The notes below the pieces were generated by a model, which was not told the origin of the DNA, did not search any database, and worked only from the letters and a program-made list of their open reading frames with translations. This document shows, one piece after another, positions 21,001-33,100 of a stretch of 64,000 nucleotides of DNA. Position 1 is the stretch's first letter; every line of letters begins with the position of its first letter. A program made the position numbers and the translations under genes. The DNA comes from Schizochytrium sp. TIO01 (taxonomy: Eukaryota; Sar; Bigyra; Thraustochytrida; Thraustochytriidae), in NCBI GenBank assembly GCA_004764695.1, contig SMSO01000014.1, positions 1,501,148-1,565,147 on the forward strand, written 5' to 3'.

Positions 21001-23687
21001 CGATACACCTGCGCAATCTTCACGGCTCGCTCCGCCACGGCATCTGATTGAGAAAGGACATACATGAGAATGGACTTTGCCTGGTTCAAACTGTTGAAGT
21101 TGAGCTGTTGATTAAGTTGAAAGCTTGACAAAAGCGCAGAAAGGTCCATCAAACGTTTCTGATCCAGAACCTCGCCTTGCATGTCAGTTGTCCAGGTCAT
21201 AGAACGCTCTACAAGTGCAGTGAGTTCATCGCTGTACGGAGGAACAATATTACGCATTAGGGACAATACTGCTCGTGACGCATCTTTGAGGTCACTGATC
21301 TGGTCTACAGCCTTGACAGCACATTGCTCTCGTGCACTGTTTGATGAATCTATCTCCAATGCAACGCGTTCAATATATTTCACCAGCACTTCGTCAGCAT
21401 TAATACCGTAGCGTTGTGCACATGGTCTCAAATGATCATGTACAGCTTTCTTAACAAGTTCCGGGGCAGTGACACGGTCCACCATGTCCATGAGAACTTC
21501 CTCACGCGAAGCGCTACGAAATGTGTCGATATCAATCTGTAAGTTGTGTACGTTACTTAAATGTAGAACCTCCTCAAGATCGGTGCGGAGACGCTCAAGC
21601 TCAGCAAGCGAATGATCATGCGGGCGAGGTCCACTTTCTGCTGCCTGCCGGGCAAGCTCTCCAGGACTACAAAGACTTAACTTGAGCTTTTCACGTTCAG
21701 TCTGGACTTGGGTGGAAGCAATCATACCAACTTCTTGAACTAACGCCAAAGCCCGTGCAGCATCATGTATCTTGGAAGCAATAAAGACTGCCCATCCTGC
21801 AAGCTCGACCTTTTGTTCGTGTGAGCGCACGTGAGGCCCAACATGATCTTTAATCCAGCCTACCATAGTCTCGCTCGGAGTTTCAGCAGGAATATACTCC
21901 AGAAGATGAACTACATCATCGTCCACGCCAAGATGTCTATGGAGCACCACAGATGCCATCTGAAGTTGACCCTTCTGCAAGAAGAGAGTCAAGGCTTGCA
22001 TGAGTTTACACATGCGGAATCGTTGCCACTCTTCGCAGTCAAACGATTCACTTAGGAGTGTATACGTTTCCAATCTGTACAGCGCATCCTTGGCCATATT
22101 TAAAAGTTCTCCGTCATCATGTTCAATACAGAGCTCCTCAGCTTTGCGAAGAAGTCGCCGTTGTGCCAAAGCTGCACCTGGAAGTTTAACTTGCAAACAG
22201 CCTTGTACAACGTAAGACAAAAATCGTTGAGGGTTGAGTGAGACTAATTGATATGCAACAGCAAAAAATTTCTCATATATCGGCTCCGGTAAATCAGTAG
22301 TCTCCTCAGAGCTTTGCAGCAAACTCGAGCGCGCAGTTTCTAAAAGTTGGCTGAGTTTGCCCTTAAGAGCGCGGTCACGGCCTGGGAGATCATGTTGGAC
22401 AGCCAGGGTGAGAGCGTCATCAAATCGACCTGCAGTGAGGAGAGACTCAAAACGCATCGCCTCATTACTTTCAAAGCACATTACACCAGTGACACCATCC
22501 TCATGCTGATAAAGAGCAATACAACGAGATCCTGGAAGAGTGACAAGAGAACCCGGCCGAGTTTGGTTCTTGCGAGGCTCACTCTCAAATAACGGTTCGA
22601 GCGTTTTCGCACCATGTAAACGAATTCGAGCAACGCGAACTGCACCAGACGTGAGCAGCATTCCGAGACGAGCACCAGGCCCCATGTTTGCAATATCAAC
22701 AATATCAGGATTTGTGCATAAGCAACGCAAAAAAATTGCTCGGCGAGCATCCCAAATAGAAATGCGACCGCGCTGGGTAAGTGTGACCACGATATTCTGA
22801 CTTGCCGTACTTTCTAGTGCTGTGAACGGAGAGACATTATCAAGGGGGTCAGAACCAAATCTGTCGAGATATAAAGGCGATCTACTATCTGCACTCACCC
22901 AGACGTTAAGACGGGGCGCATCCCGAGATCCAAGAAGCACACGAAGAAATCCACTTACTTCGTTCCGAGCTACAAGCATACCCATGGATCCTTCCGGGCA
23001 GCTCGAAGCAAGATCAAATGATTGAATTGTCGCAGAGTCACGAACACTCTTGAGCAAGGCTGTGTTTCCAGCCTCCGCAGCATTCTCTAGAAGGTGAAGA
23101 CAAAGATTAGAAAACCGGAAGAGTTTTGCTGGGTTTCTGCATGAAATGAAGAGCTCCTCTCCTACCTGCTCGCTGTCAAAGAAGCTCGGCTGGTCCAAGA
23201 ATGTCATGCAGTCGAAACGCTGCTTAACATCATTTAGCATTTTCTGCGAAAATAACAAAGTTCCACGCTCGTTAATGAAATGCAAACAACCCTGCGAATC
23301 ACCCACACAGAAACAGTTACCGCTTGAGTTCCACGCCAAAACATCCACGCTAAGGTTAAACCTGGCCTGCTCTTCGGCGGGTCGCATGGCTTCATCAACT
23401 TCATAAAGCCTCAAGTCGCGTCCTGCGTTTAAGCAAAGAACTGTATTCTGATCAAGGCGCTCTTCATCATCAGATGTCGATGCTACGGATAAAGCTCCCG
23501 CACAGAGACATTGTAATGTCTTGCTCATTCCCGATCCTGACATTCCAGGCACATTTCCGGCGCCACTAAGGTTTTCTTGCCCTTCATCGCTATCAAACGG
23601 TGCTAAAGCTGAGGTTTCAAGGTGCAGAACTTCTGTCACCGCGAAAAGGTCTGTGTTCTCGCTTGTGGATGCCATGGCGGTTTCCAT
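18063..23687 (-). CDS. KNTC1: Kinetochore protein Rod (KNTC1), RZZ complex scaffold
   Basis: Rod pairs with Zwilch and ZW10 to build the outer-kinetochore corona, recruit dynein/Spindly and sustain the spindle checkpoint. The product (1,874 aa from the first ATG) has a beta-propeller-like N-terminus (residues about 50-410, with an ISIWDARRAI blade). A long helical solenoid of the Sec39/NAG type follows, then a C-terminal block that aligns by eye with animal KNTC1. The most telling matches are DVDLALGYL, the RARALKAVFRLGTMEQIES segment, FEDLHLPHT, and RGLVRGLWRDHR followed by QAVQLIAHLMVDFDL. It is shorter than human KNTC1 (about 2,200 aa), ending about 95 residues after that block. The frame is open for 12 codons upstream but without an ATG. 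No intron is seen. NBAS/Sec39 is the nearest alternative; the C-terminal match favours Rod. Confidence 0.88.
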   Translation of the reverse strand: METAMASTSENTDLFAVTEVLHLETSALAPFDSDEGQENLSGAGNVPGMSGSGMSKTLQCLCAGALSVASTSDDEERLDQNTVLCLNAGRDLRLYEVDEAMRPAEEQARFNLSVDVLAWNSSGNCFCVGDSQGCLHFINERGTLLFSQKMLNDVKQRFDCMTFLDQPSFFDSEQVGEELFISCRNPAKLFRFSNLCLHLLENAAEAGNTALLKSVRDSATIQSFDLASSCPEGSMGMLVARNEVSGFLRVLLGSRDAPRLNVWVSADSRSPLYLDRFGSDPLDNVSPFTALESTASQNIVVTLTQRGRISIWDARRAIFLRCLCTNPDIVDIANMGPGARLGMLLTSGAVRVARIRLHGAKTLEPLFESEPRKNQTRPGSLVTLPGSRCIALYQHEDGVTGVMCFESNEAMRFESLLTAGRFDDALTLAVQHDLPGRDRALKGKLSQLLETARSSLLQSSEETTDLPEPIYEKFFAVAYQLVSLNPQRFLSYVVQGCLQVKLPGAALAQRRLLRKAEELCIEHDDGELLNMAKDALYRLETYTLLSESFDCEEWQRFRMCKLMQALTLFLQKGQLQMASVVLHRHLGVDDDVVHLLEYIPAETPSETMVGWIKDHVGPHVRSHEQKVELAGWAVFIASKIHDAARALALVQEVGMIASTQVQTEREKLKLSLCSPGELARQAAESGPRPHDHSLAELERLRTDLEEVLHLSNVHNLQIDIDTFRSASREEVLMDMVDRVTAPELVKKAVHDHLRPCAQRYGINADEVLVKYIERVALEIDSSNSAREQCAVKAVDQISDLKDASRAVLSLMRNIVPPYSDELTALVERSMTWTTDMQGEVLDQKRLMDLSALLSSFQLNQQLNFNSLNQAKSILMYVLSQSDAVAERAVKIAQVYRFDVADVFATLFENMSLQTESPDEIKVKQLHALMVEITNAEVVRAVEERVRHFCTWGLAEDSDAETDQERIYVAKLGALVGQCGGHEWAAGFEAARELLEEFSIKLDLQDFSLDGDAEGLLELHVMREHASSSTTDLERRACLLGFSKEQMAGRVAVWLARQGHLEACLAWSGRPMGLYWRQRLAVELAVRFSKSSSAQRVGHALLVDICLHSKESTQLSRAVELLRSSSLVQSVLDRCGDGFDWDMDDATVTPGLQQAHELHAWFREYGTVLESGAVLPLLTRFLFALGARHNPVVPAENLIEHLSQNGALQLALRVAGLAINSDLQVAESLVRSLGEKVLSAPKIDVDLALGYLIADDETSLSTYRSSLPKNERGNYARLQTLAGVGVTLGRFHRTQSLVTDCHRMQENSYWWRWLQSLGVEFDSLQFTAEGCKPAQYLQQALLPQCIPKSGYDLKNIDSFASQYHVPSDVIYGLYLKLVLLDENADLETLRDNIALATSRLADDLLLQMCQYVFPRIPGTSYERLEAVCRLCDWPGRSKYLQVLELLRICDVRLDIHALFEGDSWRTLEACLEPDTVKWLVALSDPLDLDPNDFYLCLVRKLMRAGESVTKTVLPVLNNVKAQGRVLEACTWLVSQVEAPEAKLLILRFALERAESDDMAVLANQLATQLDLRHAGINTKLPNKRADVDYSKLIADLYDRFGPVAATQWQDRHRLHQVAEQLAERHQVNLLEVRKRLVLEWLSASSSSGTSAQETQQREENLLQRIVYTMSPRSGRNVDRETCLGIAYLLNYAFQGNVPGRTFASRARALKAVFRLGTMEQIESVYSTREDDTLPLAEHLQYSIYMATFEDLHLPHTFDQLVSCDKRGLVRGLWRDHRGNRQAVQLIAHLMVDFDLLDEPNVVQALLKQMLALGMRREFFFTVQQIVQRRVDVAEVPSLFAEARRQSQQEDAGDVPLQELIEALVRCYPGLVQKHS

Positions 23688-24170
23688 GTCAGATGTCAAA
23701 ATTGTGAAACGGATCCTTGCCAAAGCAGAGACAAGGCTTAATCAGAGTCGTCGCCAGGCAGTCTGCAGACTCACTGCAGCTGCCGACAGCCTCAGGACAA
23801 GGCCGCACTGCGGAGCAATAGGTATTTTACCAGATTGAGGAGTTGAAGCAGGTTTTGCTGACTTCGACTGCATAAAAATTACTAATTGATCCCAGTATTT
23901 TGACTTCTCTTACTATCATATGAAGGTGGTACTCTGGCGGTTGGACACTTATCGCAATTACACTTAGTCAGGTAAATACTATTTTGATAGCTTGATATTA
24001 GGCTATGGAATGAGATATTTGCGAAATACTACATTTGAAATAAACACCGATCGTACTTGAATTCAGAACCTCAAGTAATATGCTCACAATTGGTAGGTTG
24101 ACAGGAGCATCTATATTCTTGACTTCGAATTAAATTTTACAGCGATGGAAAGAACTGAAGATGAATTGGT
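23688..24170. other. Intergenic region upstream of Rod
   Basis: Roughly 480 bp between the Rod start and the 3' end of the giant gene, both on the - strand. AT-rich, no ORF or repeat of note. It should hold the Rod promoter and the giant gene's terminator. Confidence 0.5.
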
Positions 24171-27100
24171 TTAGGATTCTTCAATAATAGCAGACCCGGT
24201 AATCTTGGCTGAGGTCTTGGTGGACCTGCGTTTTGGCGTTTTGGAGGACGATAAGGCAGAGGTCGAACGCGCTGCAAATGATGCTGTTGCCGAGGCCCTG
24301 GCAAAAACCCTCGTGGCAGCAGCAAGAGAAGAATTAAGGCGTAACTCGAGCTGTAGACGTCGAAATTTCATGTCACGATCCTTGGTCCGGGCCTCGCAGA
24401 GAGCCCATAAAGACAGTTCTAAGAGGGAAATGTCTCCGTTGTTGTCTGCATCAATCCAGCGTAACGCCTCAGAAGCCTCTTCAGTGGTAAGCACATGACC
24501 TATTGCAAAAGCAAGAGAACGAAATTCCTGGGCATCAAGACCACCGTCGTGATTAGCATCAAATCTATTAAAGGCCTTTTCAATGAGGCGTAGTTTCTCA
24601 GCATCTGCAGTAAGGTATGGCTTGGCGGTGGTCGATTCTGCATCAGCTTGAGCCATTTGAGGCCACTCAGGAATAGATCGTCGAAGTTGACTGAGTCGAT
24701 CATATCTACTTGCACGCTCCTGCAAATCATCCATATATGCTACCCGTACAGCTTCGCAATGCTCCCGGCACCTCTCTTGTAACCCTTCGTGGAGCTTAGC
24801 CTTATGGGCTTCTTGGTGCTTGAGCTCCGCAGCCCTTGCTTGGCGTTCTCGATACATTGATAACTCAAATGCTTCAGCATCAAGAAGTCTTTCTTCCTCT
24901 ATAACTAGACAACTACGCGCAAGCATCTTTTGGAGAAGCTCCTGAACTCTCCGTGGCTCTGTTATTGAGATACCGACTTGTTCTACTAAAGCCTGAATGC
25001 CTTCATGTTGGGGGACAAGATTGACAAACTCGTGCATGTCAGCACTCGTGCTACCTAACTGGCCTCGCGTTAAGGAAAGAGAAATTTGTTTAACCCATGA
25101 ACCATGACCAAAGTTGAAAGTTTGCAATTCCACATATTCAGCCCTTTCAGACAACATTCCTCGTACAATAATTCGACGTTTCTTTCTATGAAGGTCCGCA
25201 ATGAGGCGACCTTGCCGAATTAATCTCCCAATTAAATCTAGCGACATCCTTCTTTCCATCGGAGTTCCTAGACGCAAGATGAAAATTTATACGAGATGTA
25301 AGCCATGATATGAGGCGACCCAGTTCTAATTCAGAAAGTTCCTTTGTCAGAAGGAGTGAACTTAGGTCGTGTGCACCCGAAAGAATATCAAGTGCATCAC
25401 CAGGGACTGTAATTGAATGTTTTTCTAGAATTTGTGCTTCTGTGCTTTGCTCAGCTAGAGCCCCACCTGCCACAGGCCCATGGCCCACAAAGTTCACCTT
25501 GTCGTACATCTCTTGAAAGATTACATCAGAACTGGTCAAGCGCGCCGCTGCCAAAGTGTATCTTCTTAGTAAATCAAGTTCAATTTGATATCCCCCATTC
25601 ACGACGGGAGTATGAGGGATTACCATCAGACTCGTTTCATCAATTTGTGTCTTGATATGCACTTCATTTTCAACAATTTCTTCGTTATCGCTGGATATTG
25701 TAGCTTCAGTGCTGTCTTTATTATGAAGTAGCACTTTCTCTGATTTTAGATTAACGGTACCGCGTGAAATGGAGATGCTTTCTTTCAAATCAGCACCACA
25801 GTTAGACTCCTGAATTTGTTCATCTTGACTGCAAACAGAATTACTGATTTTCACACCATTGGAAACGAATAACATTCCATCGGATGCTTGCAAGAAGATG
25901 CTGCCTGATAAGAGCTCATATCGAATTCGAAATAGACCAAAACCTTTTGAGGCTCCCCGAAAAATTGTCTGAGCATGGTTTTGAGTTCCTAGAGGAATTT
26001 TGATTTGTTGATGAAATGCAGTGCTTGCTGCCCGAAGTCCTTGTTCCAGCAGTTTCTGCGCTGCTTGTACTGTAGAGGGCGATAGCATATCTAGATCAAT
26101 GATTTTTATGGAATGCAAAGACCAAGACGGGACGCGTACACAAATAGCTGCTAATCCGGGTGATACAGTCCAACTACTAATTCTGCATCCAATGCCAGCC
26201 ACACGCTTCACGAATTCACTGGTTCCACGAGGTGGTTGTTTAGGGAATGGCGAGCGTAGAGCGAGGCCTTGTCGCATTGCTGTTACAGCTTCGGGCCAGA
26301 TAATGCTTCTAGTATCAACGTCGAGGCTTAGTTGACGTAAAATACTTTGTAACCGTCTAGATCTTAATAGCTCCATACGAGCTAGCTGATTTACTACTCG
26401 TACTGCTTCAGGGATTCTTGCATCAGAATCAACCAAGGTTAGAAGTGGGTTCGCATCTTCTTTCACGTAGAGAGCAGTTTGCTTTTCTGATTCACGAGAC
26501 AAATTATCCTCCTGAAGCATTTCGGCAAGTTCTGTACGCGCAATTCGCTCGTCTTTCTCAACTTGCGTCTCACGGCGCAAGCGTAACCACAAGTTTCTGT
26601 TTCGCTCAAGGATATCTAGGGACGCGGCTGTGTTATTTTGAACCTGTACCAAGCCACGATGGATCATGCGAAAGTGCTCCTCTGGTTTGCTTTGACTGAA
26701 GATGAGAAGCTCATAGGTTACTGGAGGAAGACGAAATCTTTCTGGTGGATGATTAGAATGATCGCTATGAAGCACGACTGAAATGGCATCCATTACGCTT
26801 GTTTGCCGCTTAGGATCGTGCAAAATAGCATGAGCAACAGCACCCCGTGGTACTCCTACCTGAAGCATCATGCAATACCTCATGAAGTATGGATGCTCAC
26901 GAATTGTATGTGGAGGTCGAGTGTCCGTTCGAATTGCAAGAAAAGAGTAAAGCATCGCAAACAATTCCTTCGCTTTTTTGCGATCTAAAAGGTCTGTACG
27001 ATCTAGATTTGTTAGTAAACCTCTTACACGAGTTCGAGAGAGTCTAATCCGCAATAAGCTTTGGTCCTGCTTCAGGGCTTCGATCAAGATATCCCCATCA

Positions 27101-30100
27101 TCACGTAAACGCCCAGAAACAACGAGGTGGGCCCCACTTACGAAAAGAACCTCTCTATGCACTAACTGATACAATGACCTAGCATTGATCACAAGCTTCA
27201 ATGGGTCGTCTTGTTCCTTTCCTCCACGAGCATCGGTGACTGGTAGAAAGATGTATCGCGTACGCAAGGGTTGACCTGCTAGCCACAAGCGATCCTTTCC
27301 TGTATATGCAGGGCCATAATACTGACTTTGTTTCTCACAAAGTCCTTCGCGCTTTGCACCTTCCAAAGTAAGATTATGCAGAATTTCCTGAATGATTTGC
27401 GGCGAGTATTGACAGCACTTGACACTCTGCTTCCACAAAACGAAAGATTCAAGATCTCCGCTTTCTTGGAACATTTGCCTGATTGACTCATCTCTCAAAG
27501 TAACTCGGCAGCGTTTTAATCTACGACCATCTTGTAAAGCTTTGGGCCTTGCCCAGCATACCCGGACCGTGATGTCTCCACAATTTTCAAAGACTCCAAC
27601 CATTGCACTGGAGCCGGCAATGATATGAGGTCCACCGTAAATAAAATGCCCTTGAGAGCTGCTGCGACCTTGCTGTAAGTCTTTCCACCACTGTGTTGTA
27701 AATAAACTGTTGAAAAGGTTTCGACGAAGACGAAAGTATGAAAGTTTTCCAAGTCTTAATTCTCCGTCGTAGACATTTAGGTGAATGAGCTGGACTAGTC
27801 TCGCGACAACTTTGGCACGTAGCTGTTCTAAGGCATTGCGCATACTCTGATGTGTCAACGCCCCTCCCGAGTCAACAGATGAAAGCATTAATTTGCGCAC
27901 ATGGGCATATGAGAAAACTTCTGGGATTGGTCTTCCTGGAAGGTCAACGTGAGTCTCAAGAAGCAATAAACGTAGCTCGATGGGATTGATTTCCCACTCT
28001 GTTGTGTTACTTTTTCTTTGATCATAAACATTAACCCGGATAGTTCCCATGTACGGAGGCTGAAGAACTGCATCAGCAACATCAAACTGGATAGCCCACT
28101 TGTAAGCTAAGCTCCTAGACCAAGATATCGGATCCCTTACAAGCATTCTCATAGTATCATCAATCGACAATTCCCTTTCTTTAGCACCAAAAATAGGACC
28201 CTGCAAGGTCACATGAGGGTCGAATCCAGTTATAGGTGCATGTTGAAGACCGTCCTGGACAAACTTTGATCTAATCCAGGTTGGTGGAAGAGCAGGGGCT
28301 CGGGGCTTGCTTGGGGCATCTAGTTCAAAGACCTGAACTATACCGATTCTAGTACGAATGTTCTGGTCTACAAATGGAGGGGACACAATCATTCGACCTT
28401 GTCTAAATAATGTATTGTGATGAATTGTAGATCGCAATTGGCTTGGTTGTCGATATAGAAGACATAAGCTCTGTGTAAGTGGACCGGCCCTTGTTTGCCG
28501 CCCGTGCTTGAGCGTTAGTACGGAGCTTATAGCAGTACTCAAAATTTCTACAATTGAAGATTGTAATATTTGTTGTGTGAGCTTTGTATCTTGCGAAAAC
28601 TGATTGACACAAGGCACAATGTTCCTTTGTATAGCTGATGCTAATGCAGTTGCTGCTTTAGCTTTAGCTCGTACAACAACGTACTGAAGATTTGCCTGGA
28701 ATGCACGTTTAATTGATCTATTTCTTAGCTGAATGGCAAGCTCAACAGCTTTGGTAGCTTGCCATTTTCGCTGTATATATATAGCATTGTTTGCATTCTC
28801 AATGGGATCCCAAGCTTGTTGTGCAGTACTTAGTGAAAGATCCTCGTAAAGCTCAATTTGTCGTTTTGAAAAGTTGAGAGCAACAGCAGTTGCTTGAACC
28901 ATTGCGTGCTTGTGTACTTGAGCCGCAAGCATGACTGCATGCGCCATATCTAATCCTGAGGTCCCCTCTTCATCTGCTTTCTGTAGCCATGAAGCCTCGT
29001 CTTGCAATATTTTTGCTCTTTGTTGTGCCGCTTCAACAAGATTTTGACAGCCTTTGAGCATCCGATCATTATGTCGACCTCTTCGTTCCATTTCCTTGTG
29101 CACATCAAGTATGCTTACAAGTGGGAGTCGTAGCTCTTGTGTTAAATATCGACTTGGTGTGACAACAGCCTTTCCGCAGTCTGTGGCCATGCGTAACAAA
29201 GTGGGATCTGCAGACAGCAAATGTTGTGAAGCACGCTGCAATGCACAGCGGGCTCGTTCTAAAATAGAAGCCCGGTGCTTTAAACCTCGCAAAAGCGAAG
29301 ATAAGGTGAAAACTCCACAAATTGTTTTGCTTGTAGCTGGATGGTATGCTTGAAATAAAAGGTACTTGTGTGGGGGATGTTTTCGCTGACAATAGCATGG
29401 TGATCCACCTGAAGTCTTCTGTATAGTTCTTTCAAGCTTTACAATCCCACGGTCAACAATGCCAATGTTTCCAGGTGGACACGGTTCACCCCGAACTGAA
29501 AGCCATGCGAATTCTCTGCGTTCGCGAGTCCTTGAAGTAAGCCCAAGACACGCGAAGCATGGCTCGATAAGCTCAGCTTTTGCTCTATGGTGTCGATCAA
29601 GCTTACGGGTGTCATGAACACTAACCAGGTACTTTTCTCCATCATATTCAACTCCCTTGGTGAGCAAGGGCTGCTTCAAGCGTAACTTTGCTTTTCGAAT
29701 AGTCTTTCGGAAAACTTTTTGAGTGAAGCTACGAGCAACCTTGACGCAATTCCGACCACGATGTAGCTCAAGAGTAGCTCTTTGGGCTATCCCAACACGC
29801 ATCTGGGTACATAAGGCTCTTGCAACAGATGCTCGAAGATTGCGCTGAATGACACCAGCTGCCCGGGTTCTTTCGTGCCATTTCTGGATGAACAATTCTG
29901 CTGAGTCACAATCCATGATAAGCAATGAGCCACCAGCTATTCTTCCTAGTTCAACAAGCTGCATGATTGTATCCGGATTACATGCGTCCCCTCTACGGAT
30001 GCTTTTAGCTAGACGTTTTTGTATTCTTGCTCTTCGCGCATTCAGGACTTTCCCCTGCTCCTTAAGCTTGCGGTGAAAATCATAGCGTCGCTGATTTTCC

Positions 30101-33100
30101 CCACGGAGCTGCATGCCTTCAAAATATGTACCTGCCTCACCCGTAGCCCATACACCAGGTTTTTTCCCTACGAGATGATGTCGTACCTGTTGAACCGCAA
30201 TATATTCTCCTCGTTCCCAGAAATACGCAGTGTGAATTCTATCTTCAGGAAGCCGCTCAGCTACTGTCAGGGGCTGATATTGTTTCTTCTTTCGTCGAGT
30301 AGTTTTTCCTGACAGGTCATTGAGCTCTGCCTCAGTCAGCACATCTGCAGTCTTGTACGTACGAAAAAGTTGAGGTTTCCTTTTCCTTCCCTTTGTATTT
30401 GTGTGACGCTGCGCTCCACGTTTTAGGGAAGGAGCTGGGTTATCAACGTTTTCGTCGATTTCTTCATCAGTCGTATCATCCCACTCAGAGTCAGAGTCCT
30501 CTACTTCTTCCCCTTGCTCGCGCCGTCGCTCACGGTCTTCTCGTCGTGCTTTCTTATCTGCCTCAATTGCTGCCTTCGCTGCCTGGGTTTTTGCGTCCAA
30601 TCGAGAATTTTGCATGTAGCGCGCAAGGTCTTCTTCTTCTCTGATGACACCTTGAGCGTCGCGAATCCGCTTCATGTGTAACACTTCGAAGGACTTAGGC
30701 TCATGCTTTCTCACAAAATCATCCACAAGCTTTCGAGATGTTACGCATAGAGAAACATATGCTCTCTGCTTACCGACTGTAACATGCGGCCCTCGAGACA
30801 TATGACCATGCCATTCCAAGCATTGATTGCCATGAACTAACACCGAATCTGTAGGAACTCCAAATGTAGCTGCAACGTTCTCAGGTGTACTCTCAGTTAC
30901 AGCTTCTTCAGTGTCCCGAACTTTTCGAACTCTCACCCGTCGTCTTTCACCTTGAGCAATGTCTGTTGCGAGCATGAACGGATTATTACGAAACGATAAG
31001 CTCTGGTCTAAGAATTGCTTCTTGAAAAACAATTGTAGCAACTCGATGTTTTGAAGAAAATCGGTATCATGAAGCATTTTTAGCAAGTAATTTTGACCAT
31101 TCCAAAGGTATGATGGAGTATAGGAGCCAAACCGATTGAATGAATTTGCAAAACAAAACTCACATCGTGTGTCTGTTACACCCATGTCACTTTCAACCGC
31201 GAAATGCTTCCCGCATGAACGAATAATGAATTTGGGCCGTGGAAACTTATCTGGTCCGCACATTTCTTTTGCCATGAGGCGTTTAATTTCATCCTCGTAA
31301 GCTCGCAACGCTTCTTCTCGCGTTTCGTAAATCCCGACATACCGAAACAGCAAAGCTTTTTTGCCATCGACATCTTCATCACGATTAAAGCGTCTAACCT
31401 TTGATCGAAATGCTTTTGAGCCAGGATAGAGACGCTCGCCGTAATAGCCCATTTTAACAACCCAGCCATAAGGTTTCAAAAACGAGTTCTCAAATGTTGA
31501 CGCAGCACCGCCTGTATTCGCAAACTCCATCTCGCCACGCTTTCTCCACTTTACTACAGCCTCTACGACACGTACCGAGCTGATACGAAGCTTGTTCAAA
31601 AGAAAAAGCAAAGATCCCACGTCATCTGTTTGTACATGCCCTGAAAGATGGTCTTGAAATTTTCTTCGGCAATTTTCTGTCTCTTCACGCAGCGTTGCGA
31701 TAAGTTGCTCTCTCGAAGAAATAGCCTCCAAGACGTTCATCTCCAATGCTGCATCAGATTCAGCACGGCGGTGCTGCCACTCGTGTGCTTCTTGAGATGA
31801 TATATAGAAATGGCGACCCGGACAATCTTTTTTAAGACAGCGCTGGCGAAGGCCCCAATCCTCGCAGAAGGGCGGGGCTGTACTATGTGTCATCCCTCCC
31901 ACTATTGCAGCATCAATCTCTTCTTGCTTACCAAGAATAGATTTGCTTTGTAATGTTACATTTTCTGCACTCATTGCCGCGGAGACATAATCTTTGTCGT
32001 CTAACCTTTCTATTATGTCTATTTTCTCTTCTGTTTCAGCCTCGAGGCCCGTTGTACCATCACTTTGCTGACTTGGAGGACGTGAGAAAGATTCTGTGGA
32101 TGCTTGTGAACCTTGCGAAACTGGACGTCCTCTGGCTAGTGCTGCTGCAGCTCTGCGAGCTTGACGCTGAGCTTTCTGCGCAAGTTGTAGCCTTTGCTTG
32201 ATTGCTGCAAGCTCTTCCCCTTGCTGGCGAGAAACACCAGCTTCTGCATCTGCGATCCTGTTTTGCCTTTTCTGCGAGCTATCCATGAGGTCTAAATGAG
32301 ACATTTTGAGACCCTCACGCAAATGATAGTTCCAATCTTCAGGGTCAGGTGTTGCGAGAGGTGCCTCTTCTTCTTCATCATCACTTGCTTTCGCATTGGT
32401 CTCATCTTTTGTAATTTTATCTGGCTCAGATATCTTACTGGATGTCGCTTGAACTCCAGGCAGAATTGTACGTACTAAGAATTTAGGCGTGGTCTGATCT
32501 TTTGGAAGAAGGTGATCGACTTTTGTATTAACGCTTACAAAGGTATCCGGGTTTAGTCCTTGCTCAATCATGTGTCTCTTCAGCTGCTTAGCATCTTCTT
32601 TCGCTACAAGAGCCAATCGTTGTAGGCTGGCAGCCTCTGCTTGCTTTTCTAACATAAGTCGCCGAGTTTTAGCCCGTGCCTCAAAAGATAGCACATTGTG
32701 CTGTTTACGGAGTTTATCGAGCAGTGTAAAGGCCTCAGCCGCTACAGCTTCTGCAGAATCATGCGCCTCTGTTGCCTCCCTATCAGCTCGCTGAATACGA
32801 TGTAAGAAGTCCCATTTCTTGTTGTATTCAAGTTTTTTAGAGTCTACCAAATTCTCTAACTCACGGTCGTGGTCTTCACGAATTTTCCGTGACCTTGGTG
32901 TAGTTCCAGCAAGTACCTCTCGATATTCGGGTGACCGAAGGGTCCACTCTTGCTGAGTTTCTTGATAAAGTTCAGACTCTGCATAAGCATTTCGAGATAA
33001 CTCAAAGAGTGGGTCCTTGTTTGCAAGACCCGTTCCATGAAAAAGAACTCTACCCTCATGAATTTGCCGAACAAAGGTCTCACCTTGCTCAAGCAAGTTC

